A stretch of 64,000 nucleotides of DNA from Colwellia sp. RSH04 (GCF_003545765.1 NZ_QXIO01000015.1:1-64000); one strand, 5' to 3'; positions 8,489 through 18,386 are shown, numbered from the stretch's first letter. Made by a program: numbers and translations. The notes: generated from the sequence alone by a model not told the origin.

Positions 8489-8909
8489 ATCAGAGGTATA
8501 ACAATACTTTTACTTAATAAATTTATTTTATCATAGTGATTCATGTTTTGCGGATTCGGATACTAAAAAAGATCAAAAACTATGAATGTAATTGATTACA
8601 ATGTCGGAATACTTGCTGCTAGATAAAGCTAAGCTAACTTCAGCTTCCGTATCTTAGTTAACATCGAGCCAGTTAGAATTTGAATATTCTCCAGCTAGCC
8701 AAAAGCAGAAATTGCCGCTAAGACCCAAACAATCACTTTAACCCTGTTGATTCTAAGCAGGCTTATTGACCGTCATATTTGGCCTTGAATAACCTATTGT
8801 CGACACTTGATGCTCATTAAAGCTGAATATTTAATTATCAAAGCAACTGTAACTACATATTGTCGACAATATGTGTTTTAATAGCCTCACTTAGATATTG
8901 GAGGTAACT
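8489..8909. other. intergenic region with a 20-bp perfect palindrome
   Basis: There is no gene. ACATATTGTCGACAATATGT at 8855-8874 is a perfect 20-bp palindrome ending 35 bases before the PQ-loop gene start. A related half, ATTGTCGACA, lies at about 8797. The geometry suits a dimeric repressor or activator site. No regulator gene with an obvious claim to it is adjacent. Confidence 0.6.
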
Positions 8910-9602
8910 ATGAGTGTTTATGATTTTTTTGGAACTGTTAATACTGTTTTTATTTTTGTAAGTTTGTATGGTGTCTTGTCGCAAGTAAGAACTATTTGGC
9001 GTAGAAAGAAAGAAGAGGTAGGCACTGGTTCTACAGAGTTATTATCTATTAATCAGTTTACTGTTAGTTACTTAGCGTACTTTTCGTTTTTTATTTATGG
9101 TTACTCTATAGAGCCTTTTAATCATTATATTGTGTGGCCTCGTTTAATCGCAACATTACTGGTAGGCGTTATTTTGTATGAAATATGGCTTGATAGAAAA
9201 ACAAAGGAATCTACTTATGTTCTCCTAATTGCTTTATTTTCTTTGATATTAGGAATAGTGGGGCTGCTTTATGGTGATACATTTGTTGATGAAGGACGTA
9301 ATGTGTCGACAGCTATTATTCTCGTTATATCTCTATTAATCGCGCAAGGTTATTACCATCAAATAATGTTAATTATAAGATCTGGTGCTACAGGTGCAAT
9401 CGACTTAAAAATGAGTCAATTTATTTTTATGATGGATATTTCAACTATCGCTTTTGCTTTGAGTATGGGAATTGAAAGCGGCTGGCCACTAATGGTACTT
9501 GCTATAACGAGTGGTATAACAAAAATAATCATAATGTATTTGTTTAAATGGGTTAAGTTAAGCCCTGTGGCTATAGAACGTAGAAAAGAATACAACAGTT
9601 AA
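8910..9602 (+). CDS. PQ-loop / SemiSWEET-like membrane protein
   Basis: The start is ATG 8910, seven bases after GGAGGT, giving about 230 residues with six to seven membrane helices. Two similar halves are visible: the first helix with LYGVLSQVRTIWRRKKEEVGTGSTELLS, and later AQGYYHQIMLIIRSGATGAIDLKM. Each has a helix followed by Q-x(5-8)-K/R and a TG-(S/A) turn, the layout of PQ-loop repeats. Members of the superfamily move sugars or amino acids or act as receptors; the substrate here is unknown. A strong terminator follows directly. Confidence 0.65.
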   Translation: MSVYDFFGTVNTVFIFVSLYGVLSQVRTIWRRKKEEVGTGSTELLSINQFTVSYLAYFSFFIYGYSIEPFNHYIVWPRLIATLLVGVILYEIWLDRKTKESTYVLLIALFSLILGIVGLLYGDTFVDEGRNVSTAIILVISLLIAQGYYHQIMLIIRSGATGAIDLKMSQFIFMMDISTIAFALSMGIESGWPLMVLAITSGITKIIIMYLFKWVKLSPVAIERRKEYNS

Positions 9603-9620
9603 TATGATAAATCGTAATGA

Positions 9621-9660
9621 TTTACCGTGTGTTCATTTAATGAACACACGGTAAATTCTT
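9621..9660 (+). terminator. strong intrinsic terminator after the PQ-loop gene
   Basis: Perfect 15-bp arms TTTACCGTGTGTTCA (9621-9635) and TGAACACACGGTAAA (9641-9655) with a 5-base loop are followed by TTCTTTTTAT. The preceding bases are less A-rich, so it should work best for plus-strand transcripts ending at 9602, although it may also stop minus-strand readthrough. Confidence 0.9.
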
Positions 9661-9661
9661 T

Positions 9662-9822
9662 TTATAGGGGGTATTTTCCACCTGCAATGTCAATGAACGA
9701 GCCAGTGACATAAGAGGCTTCATCAGATAATAACCATACTATTGAGTTCGCAACTTCTTCGGGAGTTTCGCCACGTTGTAATAGTATTTGTGAACTTAAC
9801 CGAAGGCTAAGGTCAACTTTCA
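9662..9822 (-). pseudogene. C-terminal remnant of a short-chain dehydrogenase/reductase
   Basis: The minus strand encodes LQRGETPEEVANSIVWLLSDEASYVTGSFIDIAGGK, the unmistakable C-terminal end of classical SDR enzymes (R-x-G-x-PEEVA...VTG-x-x-x-x-DGG), followed by a stop at 9662-9664. The usual Asp-Gly-Gly is Ala-Gly-Gly here. About 200 upstream residues, with the nucleotide-binding and YxxxK regions, are absent. It is a deletion remnant without function. Confidence 0.85.
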
Positions 9823-10156
9823 TATCTTAACAGTCCATTCTGATGTCTTTTTTTTCGTTCAGAAAATGGTCGGTTTTGTCGTAAAAATGATCCTAAGTTA
9901 TATCTCGGAAAGAGGCACAAACCGAGATAAGAAAAATGTCCGATCTGTTCGCAAAATGGAAGTTTCCCGTGACTTAATCTATATTTCAGCTCCTAACCAA
10001 TAGCGGATATTGAACTTCTTTGTTACCAACGGCAGCTTAAAGCGAAAAGCGGAAGTTTACTCGAACACACTTTTGGACAAAAATGCGTTAGTACGAATAC
10101 GTGCTTTGTGCCAATAAGAGACGTTTTACTCCAAATCAAAACTCTAAAATAAAGCT
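9823..10156. other. non-coding region, nothing recognisable
   Basis: Stop codons break all frames. A short inverted pair, TATCTCGG and CCGAGATA (about 9901 and 9930), could form a weak hairpin. I see no further gene, repeat or promoter. Confidence 0.5.
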
Positions 10157-12451
10157 TTAAAGTTTAAGGTCTTTCAGTTTCAAATTAACTCGTTTCGCTA
10201 ATTTTTTTATGCTTTCTTGATGCTCCAGTAATACAGTAGTAAATTCAGCTTGATGCTGAATAGGCTTCAATAAGTGATCGTCTTGCAAAGTCCACCATTC
10301 TCGATCAAAGGTTTCAAGCCAGCCATGATTTAATGCCTTACGCAAATGCTCTGTAGCCTTGCTAGGTAGATTCAATTGGGCATTTACTTGAGCTAATGCC
10401 ATTTCTGCTTGTGCTTTGTCATGAACCTTATCCAAAAGAAGAAATTGCCCTACATTATTTAATACAACATTGGCATATTCTTGTTCATTCAACTTCAATT
10501 TGGTTGCGCCATAAAGTATCAACGCTAAATAGTTGTCAGTTGTCACGTCAACTACGCCGGCATTATGCCAATCTGGATAAAGGTGTAACAATGAAGTTTG
10601 GGCTTGCTCATACAGAGCTGCTCTATATTGCGCAATAGCTAAACTGTAATTGTACTTATAGCTATTTGGTCGAGTGTCACTTAGTTGCTTTAATAAGGAA
10701 ACTGCGTTAATTAGCTCACCTTTTAGGCCGTAATCTATTAGCTTTAGAGAGTTTTTAAAATGTTCGTGTTTTGATGCCATGCGAGCCAATATTTTATTGG
10801 CTTCTTTATCCTGCCCAATACTTAAGTACGAAAAAATAACCTGCTCACAATATTCGTCACTAGAGCAATATTCAAGCAGTTCGCTATTGTTTAAGTGCCA
10901 TTCAGCGATGGCTATAATTGCGTTTGCTGTGTTGCGAAATAAATGGGTGGATTCAATAATACTGGCATTTTTATCCGGCTCCAAAATTTGGGCTCTATTA
11001 AACAATTTTTGTGCTGTATCTAGTTTACCTCTGATTGCTAAATACTGGCTGTATATGATTTTTAGTGACGCAGAGAGTGGATTCAAAGCAATGGCATGCT
11101 CCATATGCTTAATGACTAACGCATCTTTTCCCATCTTATTTAGTAATGAACTGTACCAATGGTGAGTCGTTGCATTGTCTTCTAACGCTAAGGAACGTTC
11201 AAACTTTTCTTGTGCTTCATTCAAGATAGTTAAAGGGGCTTCGGCGTAACTTGCATTGAGAGTCAATAGCACCCCTTTAGTTGCAAGTGCAGTTGGCGAG
11301 TCTGGCTCTAAAGCTAATGCTTGCTCTATATGAGGAAGTCCTTTATTTACCGATTTTTTCGCACTCCAATTCGCGTAATAATGAAATTGGCTGTAAGTGA
11401 TGGCTAGTCCAACGTGTGCGTTCACGTAATAAGGCTCTAATTCGAGACTATGTTTAAAATAGGTCTCTGCCTTTGATAATGAGGTTGGCGTTCTTTGTCG
11501 CCAATGATATTGACCCATTAAGAACCATTCGTATGCTTGGCTGTCGACTTTCTTTTTAGTCGCAATTTGGGCCTGTGAGCTTGGCTGAATAGCTTGCCTA
11601 ATTTCACGGCTTATTTTATCCTGCAAACTGAATAAGTTTGATTTTTGACTGTCAAAACTTTTTGCCCAAAGCAATCGTCCATCAAATGTTCTAATTATTT
11701 GAACATTTACTCTTACTTGATCAGCTGATTTTTGGACGCTACCGTCTAATAAAGCTTCTACCTTAAGGGCGTTACCAATTATGGATGGGTCCCTATTTTC
11801 TCTGAAGTTGAAAGAAGACTCACGAGAAATTACCTTTAAAGGTTTTGATTGTGAAAGTTGGTTAATGATTGCGTCAGAAAGTCCCTCTGTAAAATGTACA
11901 TTGTCTTCATTATCATTTAGGTCTTCGAAGGGTAATACGGCAATTGAGCTAATAGCTACATAATTGTCATCCTCAGGCTCTTGATATATTCGAAAGAAAA
12001 TAACGAGAATAATGACGGCAATTAATAACAATAAGAGCGAACTTCCGATAAAATTAGGTTTACGATAGTTCGTTTGTAAATTAAGCGTATTTGAAGGCGC
12101 TTCTATTAGTTGCGTGTTTTCTACTAGTGGTTTTACGGCTGCAACTAAATAATAGCCAACATTAGGTATCGTTTTGATAAATGTTGGTTGGCGAGCGTTG
12201 TCTCCTAATGCTTTTCTAATTTTACTAATAGCTACTGATAATATCTCCTCATTGACAATACTCTCTTGCCAAACATGCTCAATAATTTGTTTTTTGGTTA
12301 CACTTTGCTCTGCATTTTGAATGAGAAATAAAAGCACTTGCATACTCTTATTATCAATTGACTTTTGTTCGTCAGTGTCTTGAAACGTATTAGTGATTGG
12401 ACAGACAATCCATCGTCCTAATTGATATTTTTGACTGTTTTGCAAAGACAT
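10157..12451 (-). CDS. CadC-like membrane transcription regulator with TPR sensor
   Basis: This encodes 764 residues. Residues 1-110 form an OmpR-type winged helix (VTKKQIIEHVWQESIVNEEILSVAISKIRKALGD, then TIPNVGYYLV). One membrane helix follows near 137-153. Next is a FlgO/TolB-N-like domain (IAVLPFEDL, EGLSDAIINQLSQ, VEALLDGSVQ, about 165-290), then a long series of TPR-like helix pairs to the end. This is the layout of one-component regulators that bind DNA from the membrane while a periplasmic domain senses a signal. It is transcribed divergently from the serine hydrolase at 12740, the most likely target. The 288-base gap between them would hold the control sites. Confidence 0.85.
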   Translation of the reverse strand: MSLQNSQKYQLGRWIVCPITNTFQDTDEQKSIDNKSMQVLLFLIQNAEQSVTKKQIIEHVWQESIVNEEILSVAISKIRKALGDNARQPTFIKTIPNVGYYLVAAVKPLVENTQLIEAPSNTLNLQTNYRKPNFIGSSLLLLLIAVIILVIFFRIYQEPEDDNYVAISSIAVLPFEDLNDNEDNVHFTEGLSDAIINQLSQSKPLKVISRESSFNFRENRDPSIIGNALKVEALLDGSVQKSADQVRVNVQIIRTFDGRLLWAKSFDSQKSNLFSLQDKISREIRQAIQPSSQAQIATKKKVDSQAYEWFLMGQYHWRQRTPTSLSKAETYFKHSLELEPYYVNAHVGLAITYSQFHYYANWSAKKSVNKGLPHIEQALALEPDSPTALATKGVLLTLNASYAEAPLTILNEAQEKFERSLALEDNATTHHWYSSLLNKMGKDALVIKHMEHAIALNPLSASLKIIYSQYLAIRGKLDTAQKLFNRAQILEPDKNASIIESTHLFRNTANAIIAIAEWHLNNSELLEYCSSDEYCEQVIFSYLSIGQDKEANKILARMASKHEHFKNSLKLIDYGLKGELINAVSLLKQLSDTRPNSYKYNYSLAIAQYRAALYEQAQTSLLHLYPDWHNAGVVDVTTDNYLALILYGATKLKLNEQEYANVVLNNVGQFLLLDKVHDKAQAEMALAQVNAQLNLPSKATEHLRKALNHGWLETFDREWWTLQDDHLLKPIQHQAEFTTVLLEHQESIKKLAKRVNLKLKDLKL

Positions 12452-12739
12452 ATCCGAAAAGTAATTTCTTCTGAAGTGTATTATAACTGAACAATGCTGA
12501 TTAACCTTTACTTTTTATCTTATGTAAACGACGCCTTGTCTTATTTCGATTTAAAAAATAAAGCCTAATAAATTCAGATCTTTAACGATTAATTTCAGAA
12601 CATTTAATATAATTTAAGTTGGATAAGGTGCAGTTCAAATATACCTTATGTGTACTTAATTTACGTTTTGGTAACGAGGATTTTAAGTCATTTATGACTG
12701 CCAAAACGAGAGACGATTTACTATTTAATAGGAGTTAAC

Positions 12740-13927
12740 ATGTTCGCAAATTATCGTACCAAGTTACTAACTGCATTGGTTCTACTTATTTCGTTTGAGG
12801 GGTTTTCAAAAGAAACTGAGCTTAAGGCACCAAGAGCCTCAGCAGAAGAGGTTAAAATAGACTTTTGGGACATGGCTCCACTAGAAAAGGCCTTTATCAA
12901 CATTGCACCAGAAAAGTTAACAGACAATTTAAAAGTAGGAAAACTAGGTATTGATGGAGGTAACAAACCCTCTATTTTAACGTTAGCTAAAGCGTTAGCT
13001 GAAAATAAGTATGGGAAATATGACAGTTTACTTATCAGCCACAAAGATAAATTATTGTTTGAGTCTTATTATAAGCGTGGACGAATCGATTTACCTCATT
13101 TCCAGTTTTCTGCCACCAAAGGATACACTAGTTTAATTATAGCTAGAGCCGTTCAATTAGGTTATATCACAATGGCTGACTTGAATAAGCCTTTGGTGAG
13201 TTTTTTCAAAGAACTAGATAACAATAAGTTGGCAGATGGTATAGAAAAAGTCACTTTACATCACGTGCTTTCAATGAATTCTGGCCTTAGATTTACTGAT
13301 GAACAACTTAAAGACTTTAGAGGAAACCGTGAGAAGTATTCAGGCGTTGCTGAAGTGCAAGCTTTTCTGGAATTCACTAAGCCAATAACCAAAGAGTCTC
13401 AGGTTTACAAATACCAAGCACCCGATCCCATTTTGGTAATGCACGTTTTAAACGCGGTTGTGCCAGGAACAGCTAAAGACTTTGTTGAGAAAGAGTTCTT
13501 AAACAAAATGGGGATATATAACTATAAGTGGAAGCTAGACCCTAAAGCACTTCCAAAGGCAGAAAGTGGCCTGAATTTAACCCCTCGTGACATGCTCAAA
13601 ATAGGAGAAATGGTTATCAATAAAGGGAGGTGGGAAAATGAGCAACTTATATCAGAAAACTATTTAATGGCTGCTTTTAAAGCAGTTACCAAGCCAACCC
13701 AAAGTTGGATACCAGAGAGTTTTAATTATGGCTATTTATGGTACCAGACTGATATCGCTTTAAATAATAAAAACTACAACGTTAATTTTGCTTGGGGAGC
13801 GGGTGGAAACCGAATAATTGTAGTTAATGAGCTTGATTTAGTAATAGTCGTTACCGGTCATGACGAAGAAGATGTCGTTTTTGAGCCGCTAATTAAAGCA
13901 ATATTGCCTGCATTCATTAAGAGCTAA
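12740..13927 (+). CDS. beta-lactamase-family serine hydrolase, exported
   Basis: This encodes 395 residues with a signal peptide ending near FEGFSKE. The SxxK nucleophile motif is Ser124-Ala-Thr-Lys127 in FQFSATKGYTS. A tyrosine motif lies near 218 (YKYQAPDP), and the third motif is a glycine-rich WGAGGNR near 349 instead of the usual HxG. The fold belongs to the class C beta-lactamase/D-alanyl-D-alanine peptidase/esterase group. Esterase or peptidase activity is more likely than antibiotic resistance, because the YxN and KTG motifs are not canonical. It has a good ribosome site (AGGAG) and faces the CadC-like gene, suggesting regulation by it. Confidence 0.8.
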   Translation: MFANYRTKLLTALVLLISFEGFSKETELKAPRASAEEVKIDFWDMAPLEKAFINIAPEKLTDNLKVGKLGIDGGNKPSILTLAKALAENKYGKYDSLLISHKDKLLFESYYKRGRIDLPHFQFSATKGYTSLIIARAVQLGYITMADLNKPLVSFFKELDNNKLADGIEKVTLHHVLSMNSGLRFTDEQLKDFRGNREKYSGVAEVQAFLEFTKPITKESQVYKYQAPDPILVMHVLNAVVPGTAKDFVEKEFLNKMGIYNYKWKLDPKALPKAESGLNLTPRDMLKIGEMVINKGRWENEQLISENYLMAAFKAVTKPTQSWIPESFNYGYLWYQTDIALNNKNYNVNFAWGAGGNRIIVVNELDLVIVVTGHDEEDVVFEPLIKAILPAFIKS

Positions 13928-14146
13928 AACTAAATGGCAGCTAACCAAGTATAGCTGTGGTTAGTTGCCTGCAATCAATTGTCAGAAAGAAATCAGATCA
14001 ATATCAGGTTTTTTTATGACTCATATTTCCCTTCCTTGCAAAAGTGGCAATAGATAGCTTTTCTATTGGGTGATATAACGAGTTTAAATTAAGGCTTTTA
14101 AGGAGTAACTAATGAAAAAGTATTAATTTCGACGGTATTTTTATAG

Positions 14147-14335
14147 TTACAGCATTCCAGCATACATTTGAATTTCCGATGTGCTATTGAATCGTCTACG
14201 GTTTCCCCCTATGCCTAATAGTAATCTAGACGCTAAAAACGGGCCAGTAACAAGTAAAGGTTTGTAAAGCTCTACGTCAGGAAAAGCATTAAACAACTCA
14301 CTAATTTCTCTATCAAAGACCTTAATAACCTTCAC
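14147..14335 (-). pseudogene. IS110-family transposase fragment
   Basis: The minus strand reads EISELFNAFPDVELYKPLLVTGPFLASRLLLGIGGNRRRFNSTSEIQMYAGM. This is the helix-hairpin and start of the transposase_20 domain of IS110-type transposases (compare GPVLA-RLL-x-x-G-DR-RF-x-x-x-E-x-Q-x-YxG). A stop follows at once and the rest of the gene is missing, so this is a relic. About 250 bases on either side (13928-14146 and 14336-14593) hold no gene. At 14112 an ATG with a good ribosome site runs only four codons, another cut gene start. Confidence 0.8.
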
Positions 14336-14593
14336 CGCAACAACTTAAAAGGCTATTCTAAAAATACTGATACTGCTTTTGAATTGCTACGCAAAAGGCG
14401 TCAGTTAGCAAAACTTTACATTAAAGACAGGCACTTGTATTACCTGAGTTTGGATATCAGAGGTATTCATGAAAATTGTTCAAATCATTTTTACATCAGA
14501 AAGTACTAGTTTTTAGCTATTGTACTTTTAAAGGTTGCGTTAGAATGACTAATAATCAGTTTGTAAACGGCCTAAACATAGGGGGTAAGTAGT

Positions 14594-15637
14594 TTGTCTA
14601 ACCAATTACTATTTTTTTTTAGTACATTAGGTGCATTTAATGGCCTGCTATTAACAGGATATATACTCTTTTCAAAACCAGCTAGCCTCGAACGTCACCT
14701 GCTAGCATTCCTTTTATTTGCTATCAGTATTCGTATATCTAAGTCTATTTGGTTTTATTTTGATCCTGGTGTCGGTAAGCAGTTTTTGCAACTTGGCTTA
14801 TCAGCTTGTTTCTTTGTTGGTCCACTATTGTACTTTTACATTGCGAGTGCTTTTGGGGTGCTCGATAAATTACGTATTAAGTGGTCATGGCATCTTGGAT
14901 CACTACTATTGCTTGCGGTAGGTATTGGAATTGTTTACCCCTATCAATTTAATCCAGAACTTTGGGGGATATTTTATCGTATTATAAACTATAGTTGGGC
15001 GCTCTATATTATCAGTGCAGCCTTTATAATGTTCCCTAAATTAGTCGTTTGGGTGGGTGATCAGGCGCAATTGTCATTAAAAGAAAAATTAGCAGTGAAT
15101 GTATTTTCCGGTACCGCACTGATATGGCTCGCCTATTTTACCGCTTCATATACCTCTTATATTGTTGGCGCTTTGTCGTTTACTTTTATTCTCTATTTAT
15201 CTGTTTTACATTGGCAAATAGCTAAACATAGTAAAAAAGAAGATTTACCCGTTAAAACCAATCCGTCCTATGTCGCTAATAAAATAGAGGAAAATAAAGC
15301 AGCTGGTTTAATACAAAAACTGACAAATTTAGTGCAGCAAGAGCGGCTCTATACCAATGCTAATTTGACGCTGCCGCAATTAGCAAAGAAATTACAACTG
15401 TCGGTACCGCAACTATCTCAGTTACTAAACGACAATATGAAAAAGTCATTCTCAGTCTTTATCAACGAGTTTCGAATTAATGAAGCAAAGCGGCTTTTAA
15501 TTGAGTCACCTAAGATGACGGTCGATGTTGTGGCTGAGGAATCAGGCTACAATTCACAATCAACTTTTTATACTGCCTTTAAACAATTTGAGCACACAAC
15601 TCCTGCAAAATACCGTCAAAGCCAGTTAAATAGTTAA
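14594..15637 (+). CDS. membrane-anchored AraC-family regulator
   Basis: This encodes 347 residues. The first about 210 form seven membrane helices. The AraC helix-turn-helix pair is at about 245-342: LTLPQLAKKLQLSVPQLSQLLND and VVAEESGYNSQSTFYTAFKQFEHTTPAKYRQ. Translation appears to start at TTG 14594, eight bases after GGGGGT; no in-frame ATG lies nearby. It presumably senses a signal in or at the membrane. The next gene, a DJ-1/NTF2 protein on the same strand about 110 bases downstream, is a natural target. Two other membrane AraC regulators of similar layout occur at 44863 and 49243. Confidence 0.85.
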   Translation: MSNQLLFFFSTLGAFNGLLLTGYILFSKPASLERHLLAFLLFAISIRISKSIWFYFDPGVGKQFLQLGLSACFFVGPLLYFYIASAFGVLDKLRIKWSWHLGSLLLLAVGIGIVYPYQFNPELWGIFYRIINYSWALYIISAAFIMFPKLVVWVGDQAQLSLKEKLAVNVFSGTALIWLAYFTASYTSYIVGALSFTFILYLSVLHWQIAKHSKKEDLPVKTNPSYVANKIEENKAAGLIQKLTNLVQQERLYTNANLTLPQLAKKLQLSVPQLSQLLNDNMKKSFSVFINEFRINEAKRLLIESPKMTVDVVAEESGYNSQSTFYTAFKQFEHTTPAKYRQSQLNS

Positions 15638-15745
15638 TATTATTTTCCTATATTATAATTTCGGTATTCGGAATTATTGTATTGCAATGTTTTTAAAAGC
15701 TTTTTCTCTTATCTTAGTGTTGTTCTAAAATATAGGAGAATAAGT

Positions 15746-16852
15746 ATGAAAGAACTACTATGTGCTTTTCTTGTACTCACGAGTTTGTGTGCACAAGGCC
15801 AAGAGCAAACAATAGAAAACATTACTAAAACATTACATCAATATATTCAAGGCACATCATCTAACGATCCCTCTTTGATAAAAAGTGCGTTTGCAGATGA
15901 TGCTCAGTTATTTCTTGATAAAAAAGGACAAGACCTTTGGCAAGTAAGTATTAATGAGTACGCGTCTTGGTTTAATAATAAAGGCCAGTCCAGTGGGCGA
16001 ATAGGAGAAGTGATATCGATTGATGTTGAGGACAATATCGCAACAGCCAAAGTCGAAATAGTGCAACCCACCAAAGGAAAGCGTTATATCGATATGTTTC
16101 TACTGAAAAAGCTATCGAATGGTTGGAAAGTTATCAGTAAAAGTGCGACGAGTGAAGAAGCCAATAATAGCGGTAAACGTATTTTATTTATCGTGTCTAA
16201 TGTCCACTTTCACGGTGATTCTACTTTGCCTACAGGAGTGAGCTTTTCAGAGATAGTTAAAGCTTATGATACCTTCAAAAAGGCTGGCTATACCGTTGAT
16301 TTTGTCAGCCCTAAAGGGGGAGCTATTCCGTTAGCTTATATTAATACCTCTGAAACTATTCATAAACAGTATTTATATAACAATGACTTTATGTATGCGA
16401 TAAAGCATACAAAAACGCCAAATCAGATAAAGCCTGAGAACTATCTGGCTGTTCATTATGTTGGTGGTGGAAATGCTATGTATGGCGTTTCCGAAAATCA
16501 AGACATTCAACATATCGCCATGACGATATATGAAAAACATAATGGCATTATTTCTTCCGTTTGCCATGGAACTGCAGGAATTGTTAACTTAAAAACTAAA
16601 GATGGAAAGTACTTAGTTGATGGTAAACGTATTTCGGGTTACCCAGATTCCTATGAAAATCAAACCAAAGCTTATTTTAAAGAATTTCCCTTTTTAATTC
16701 AGAAAACCATTGAGCGCCATGGTGGAAGTTTCCATTTCGCAAAACGAAATCAGCCCCATGTTGAGGTAGATGGACGAATTATCACAGGCCAAAACCATTT
16801 ATCTTCTCCTTTGGTGGCGGAAAAAATGGTAGAACTATTAAACCAATATTAA
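15746..16852 (+). CDS. exported NTF2-like/DJ-1 (PfpI) fusion protein
   Basis: The ATG at 15746 follows TAGGAG and a signal peptide ends near CAQGQ, giving 368 residues. Residues about 25-135 are a putative lumazine-binding NTF2-like domain (SFADDAQLFLDKKG type, W-K-V-I-S-K end). Residues about 145-365 are a DJ-1/PfpI domain with the nucleophile Cys273-His274 in SSVCHGTAG and the downstream loop KDGKYLVDGKRISGYPD. DJ-1 relatives act as glyoxalases, chaperones or amidases. The export signal and the fused NTF2 domain make a periplasmic small-molecule role more likely, but the substrate is unknown. It probably depends on the AraC regulator upstream. A terminator follows. Confidence 0.85.
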   Translation: MKELLCAFLVLTSLCAQGQEQTIENITKTLHQYIQGTSSNDPSLIKSAFADDAQLFLDKKGQDLWQVSINEYASWFNNKGQSSGRIGEVISIDVEDNIATAKVEIVQPTKGKRYIDMFLLKKLSNGWKVISKSATSEEANNSGKRILFIVSNVHFHGDSTLPTGVSFSEIVKAYDTFKKAGYTVDFVSPKGGAIPLAYINTSETIHKQYLYNNDFMYAIKHTKTPNQIKPENYLAVHYVGGGNAMYGVSENQDIQHIAMTIYEKHNGIISSVCHGTAGIVNLKTKDGKYLVDGKRISGYPDSYENQTKAYFKEFPFLIQKTIERHGGSFHFAKRNQPHVEVDGRIITGQNHLSSPLVAEKMVELLNQY

Positions 16853-16859
16853 TTAAATC

Positions 16860-16890
16860 GAAGCGAGCGGTTAGCTCGCTTCTTTCTTGT
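16860..16890 (+). terminator. intrinsic terminator after the DJ-1 gene
   Basis: Nine-base-pair arms GAAGCGAGC (16860-16868) and GCTCGCTTC (16874-16882) with a GGTTA loop are followed by TTTCTTGTT. It lies eight bases after the stop codon. Confidence 0.85.
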
Positions 16891-17141
16891 TAGACACGCC
16901 TTAGACGGTTCTTCAGTTGAGCTAAATTGTCGTGTACCATTTTTCTTACTGTATACGCCTATTCCCTTAGTGCAATATCATTCTATATTTCTTTTTTTAT
17001 TCATTTTAAATTAATTGTTATAAGGTTAGAAAGCTATGAAACCATCTTCAGAGGGAAAGGTTAAATTGAATTGTGCTTAAATTAGCGCGAGTTATTCATT
17101 CATTTATCGCACATTAATTTATTAATCAATCAAGGGATCTC

Positions 17142-17966
17142 ATGTACAAGAAGTATAATTATTTGTGTCAAACCTTTTGGGTTTTATTTTTGCTAACTTG
17201 TGCATATCAGATAAGAGCTGAGTCTACATATCAAATAGCAGAGATAGACTGGTGCCCACAAATTTGCTCCAATAATAATACTCAAAGTGGCTATGTGTCA
17301 GAAATTATCGAGCTGATTACTGCTGAAGTTCCAGGAAATTTTAAACGAATGGATTTTCCTTGGTCTCATGCAATAAAATTGGTTCATGAAGGCCGAGCTT
17401 TTGCTTTATCAGCTCCCGCCAAAAAAGAAGCGCCAGAGTTATTTTATCCTAATATTCCTGTAGGTATTCAAAAAATGTGCTTCTTTGTTAGAAAGGATTC
17501 TCAATGGTTTTATAAAGGTCCGTTATCATTAACAAACTTACAAATAGGTGTAGCGAAAGATGCATCTTTAGAAGAGTTAAATGGTTATATGCATGAGCAT
17601 CCGGAGCAGTTTCAGCTACAGCCTTATCATGGCAGGTTTTTAAAGCAGAACATCAATAAACTGATAAAAAGGCGTTATGACGCTTTTGTTTTTTCTATAA
17701 ATTCGACATTGCTTGAATTAAAGCGGCTTAATTTATTAGGCAAAATAAAGTCGGCCGGTTGTATATCTGAAGCGCCAGTATATGTTGCTTGTTCCTCAGC
17801 GGTTAATTATCTACAAACCGCCAAATATATATCTAAAAAATTTGATATTGAGATGCTTAAGTTAGCAGAATCTGGCCAACTCGATACTATTTTGAATAAA
17901 TACAATGCAGGCTTTACTGCAGCTGAACTCATCGATTATGGCAACATGAAGGTTGAAATTCATTAA
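17142..17966 (+). CDS. periplasmic solute-binding protein, family 3
   Basis: This encodes 274 residues with a signal peptide ending near QIRAES. It starts the mature part with AEIDWCPQICSNNN, has PWSHAIKLVHEGRA and FFVRKDSQW, and shows the two-lobed family-3 pattern (LQIGVAKDASLEELN, then RRYDAFVFSINSTLLEL). Such proteins bind amino acids or act as sensor domains. No ABC permease or ATPase is next to it, so it may be an orphan receptor. The truncated paralogue at 787-1224 shares the cysteine-bearing DWCPQ(I/L)C opening. The start ATG follows AAGGGATCTC. Confidence 0.8.
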   Translation: MYKKYNYLCQTFWVLFLLTCAYQIRAESTYQIAEIDWCPQICSNNNTQSGYVSEIIELITAEVPGNFKRMDFPWSHAIKLVHEGRAFALSAPAKKEAPELFYPNIPVGIQKMCFFVRKDSQWFYKGPLSLTNLQIGVAKDASLEELNGYMHEHPEQFQLQPYHGRFLKQNINKLIKRRYDAFVFSINSTLLELKRLNLLGKIKSAGCISEAPVYVACSSAVNYLQTAKYISKKFDIEMLKLAESGQLDTILNKYNAGFTAAELIDYGNMKVEIH

Positions 17967-18386
17967 TAGTAAAAAACTAGCACTTATCGACATTATCGCT
18001 TAATAGCTGGTAATGTGTATTTTATTACTTGTCATTTAACCGGACGGATCGCTAAACCTATTAAGATCAGAACATTATAGTGAAGTTTTTTGGTACACTG
18101 TTTAATTCACTATAGCCAACTCAACTTAATCAAATTTAGGTAATTCCAAGGATTAAATATCTTTATAGACGCTTGAGTGTTTTTTTAGACTCCCTAAACG
18201 GTTAGAGGTAAAGGAAATATGCTTTACATTCTACAACTGAAATAACGAGTTATTACTATCTGCGTACCCTTCCTAGTATTTGTTTTGATGGTTAGAACAA
18301 CATTTATTGCTACTACATTAAAGGGGCAGTTTAAATCAAGAGTGCTGTTTACAGTGAAAAAGTACATCACGTCTTAACAAATACCG
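17967..18386. other. non-coding region
   Basis: I see no gene, strong hairpin or repeat in these 420 bases. Possible promoter elements for the downstream hydrolase cannot be singled out. Confidence 0.5.

Noticed and set aside
12740-13927. Antibiotic-resistance beta-lactamase
   Set aside because: SxxK is present but YxN and KTG are not canonical, and the serine hydrolase superfamily is broad; resistance cannot be supported.
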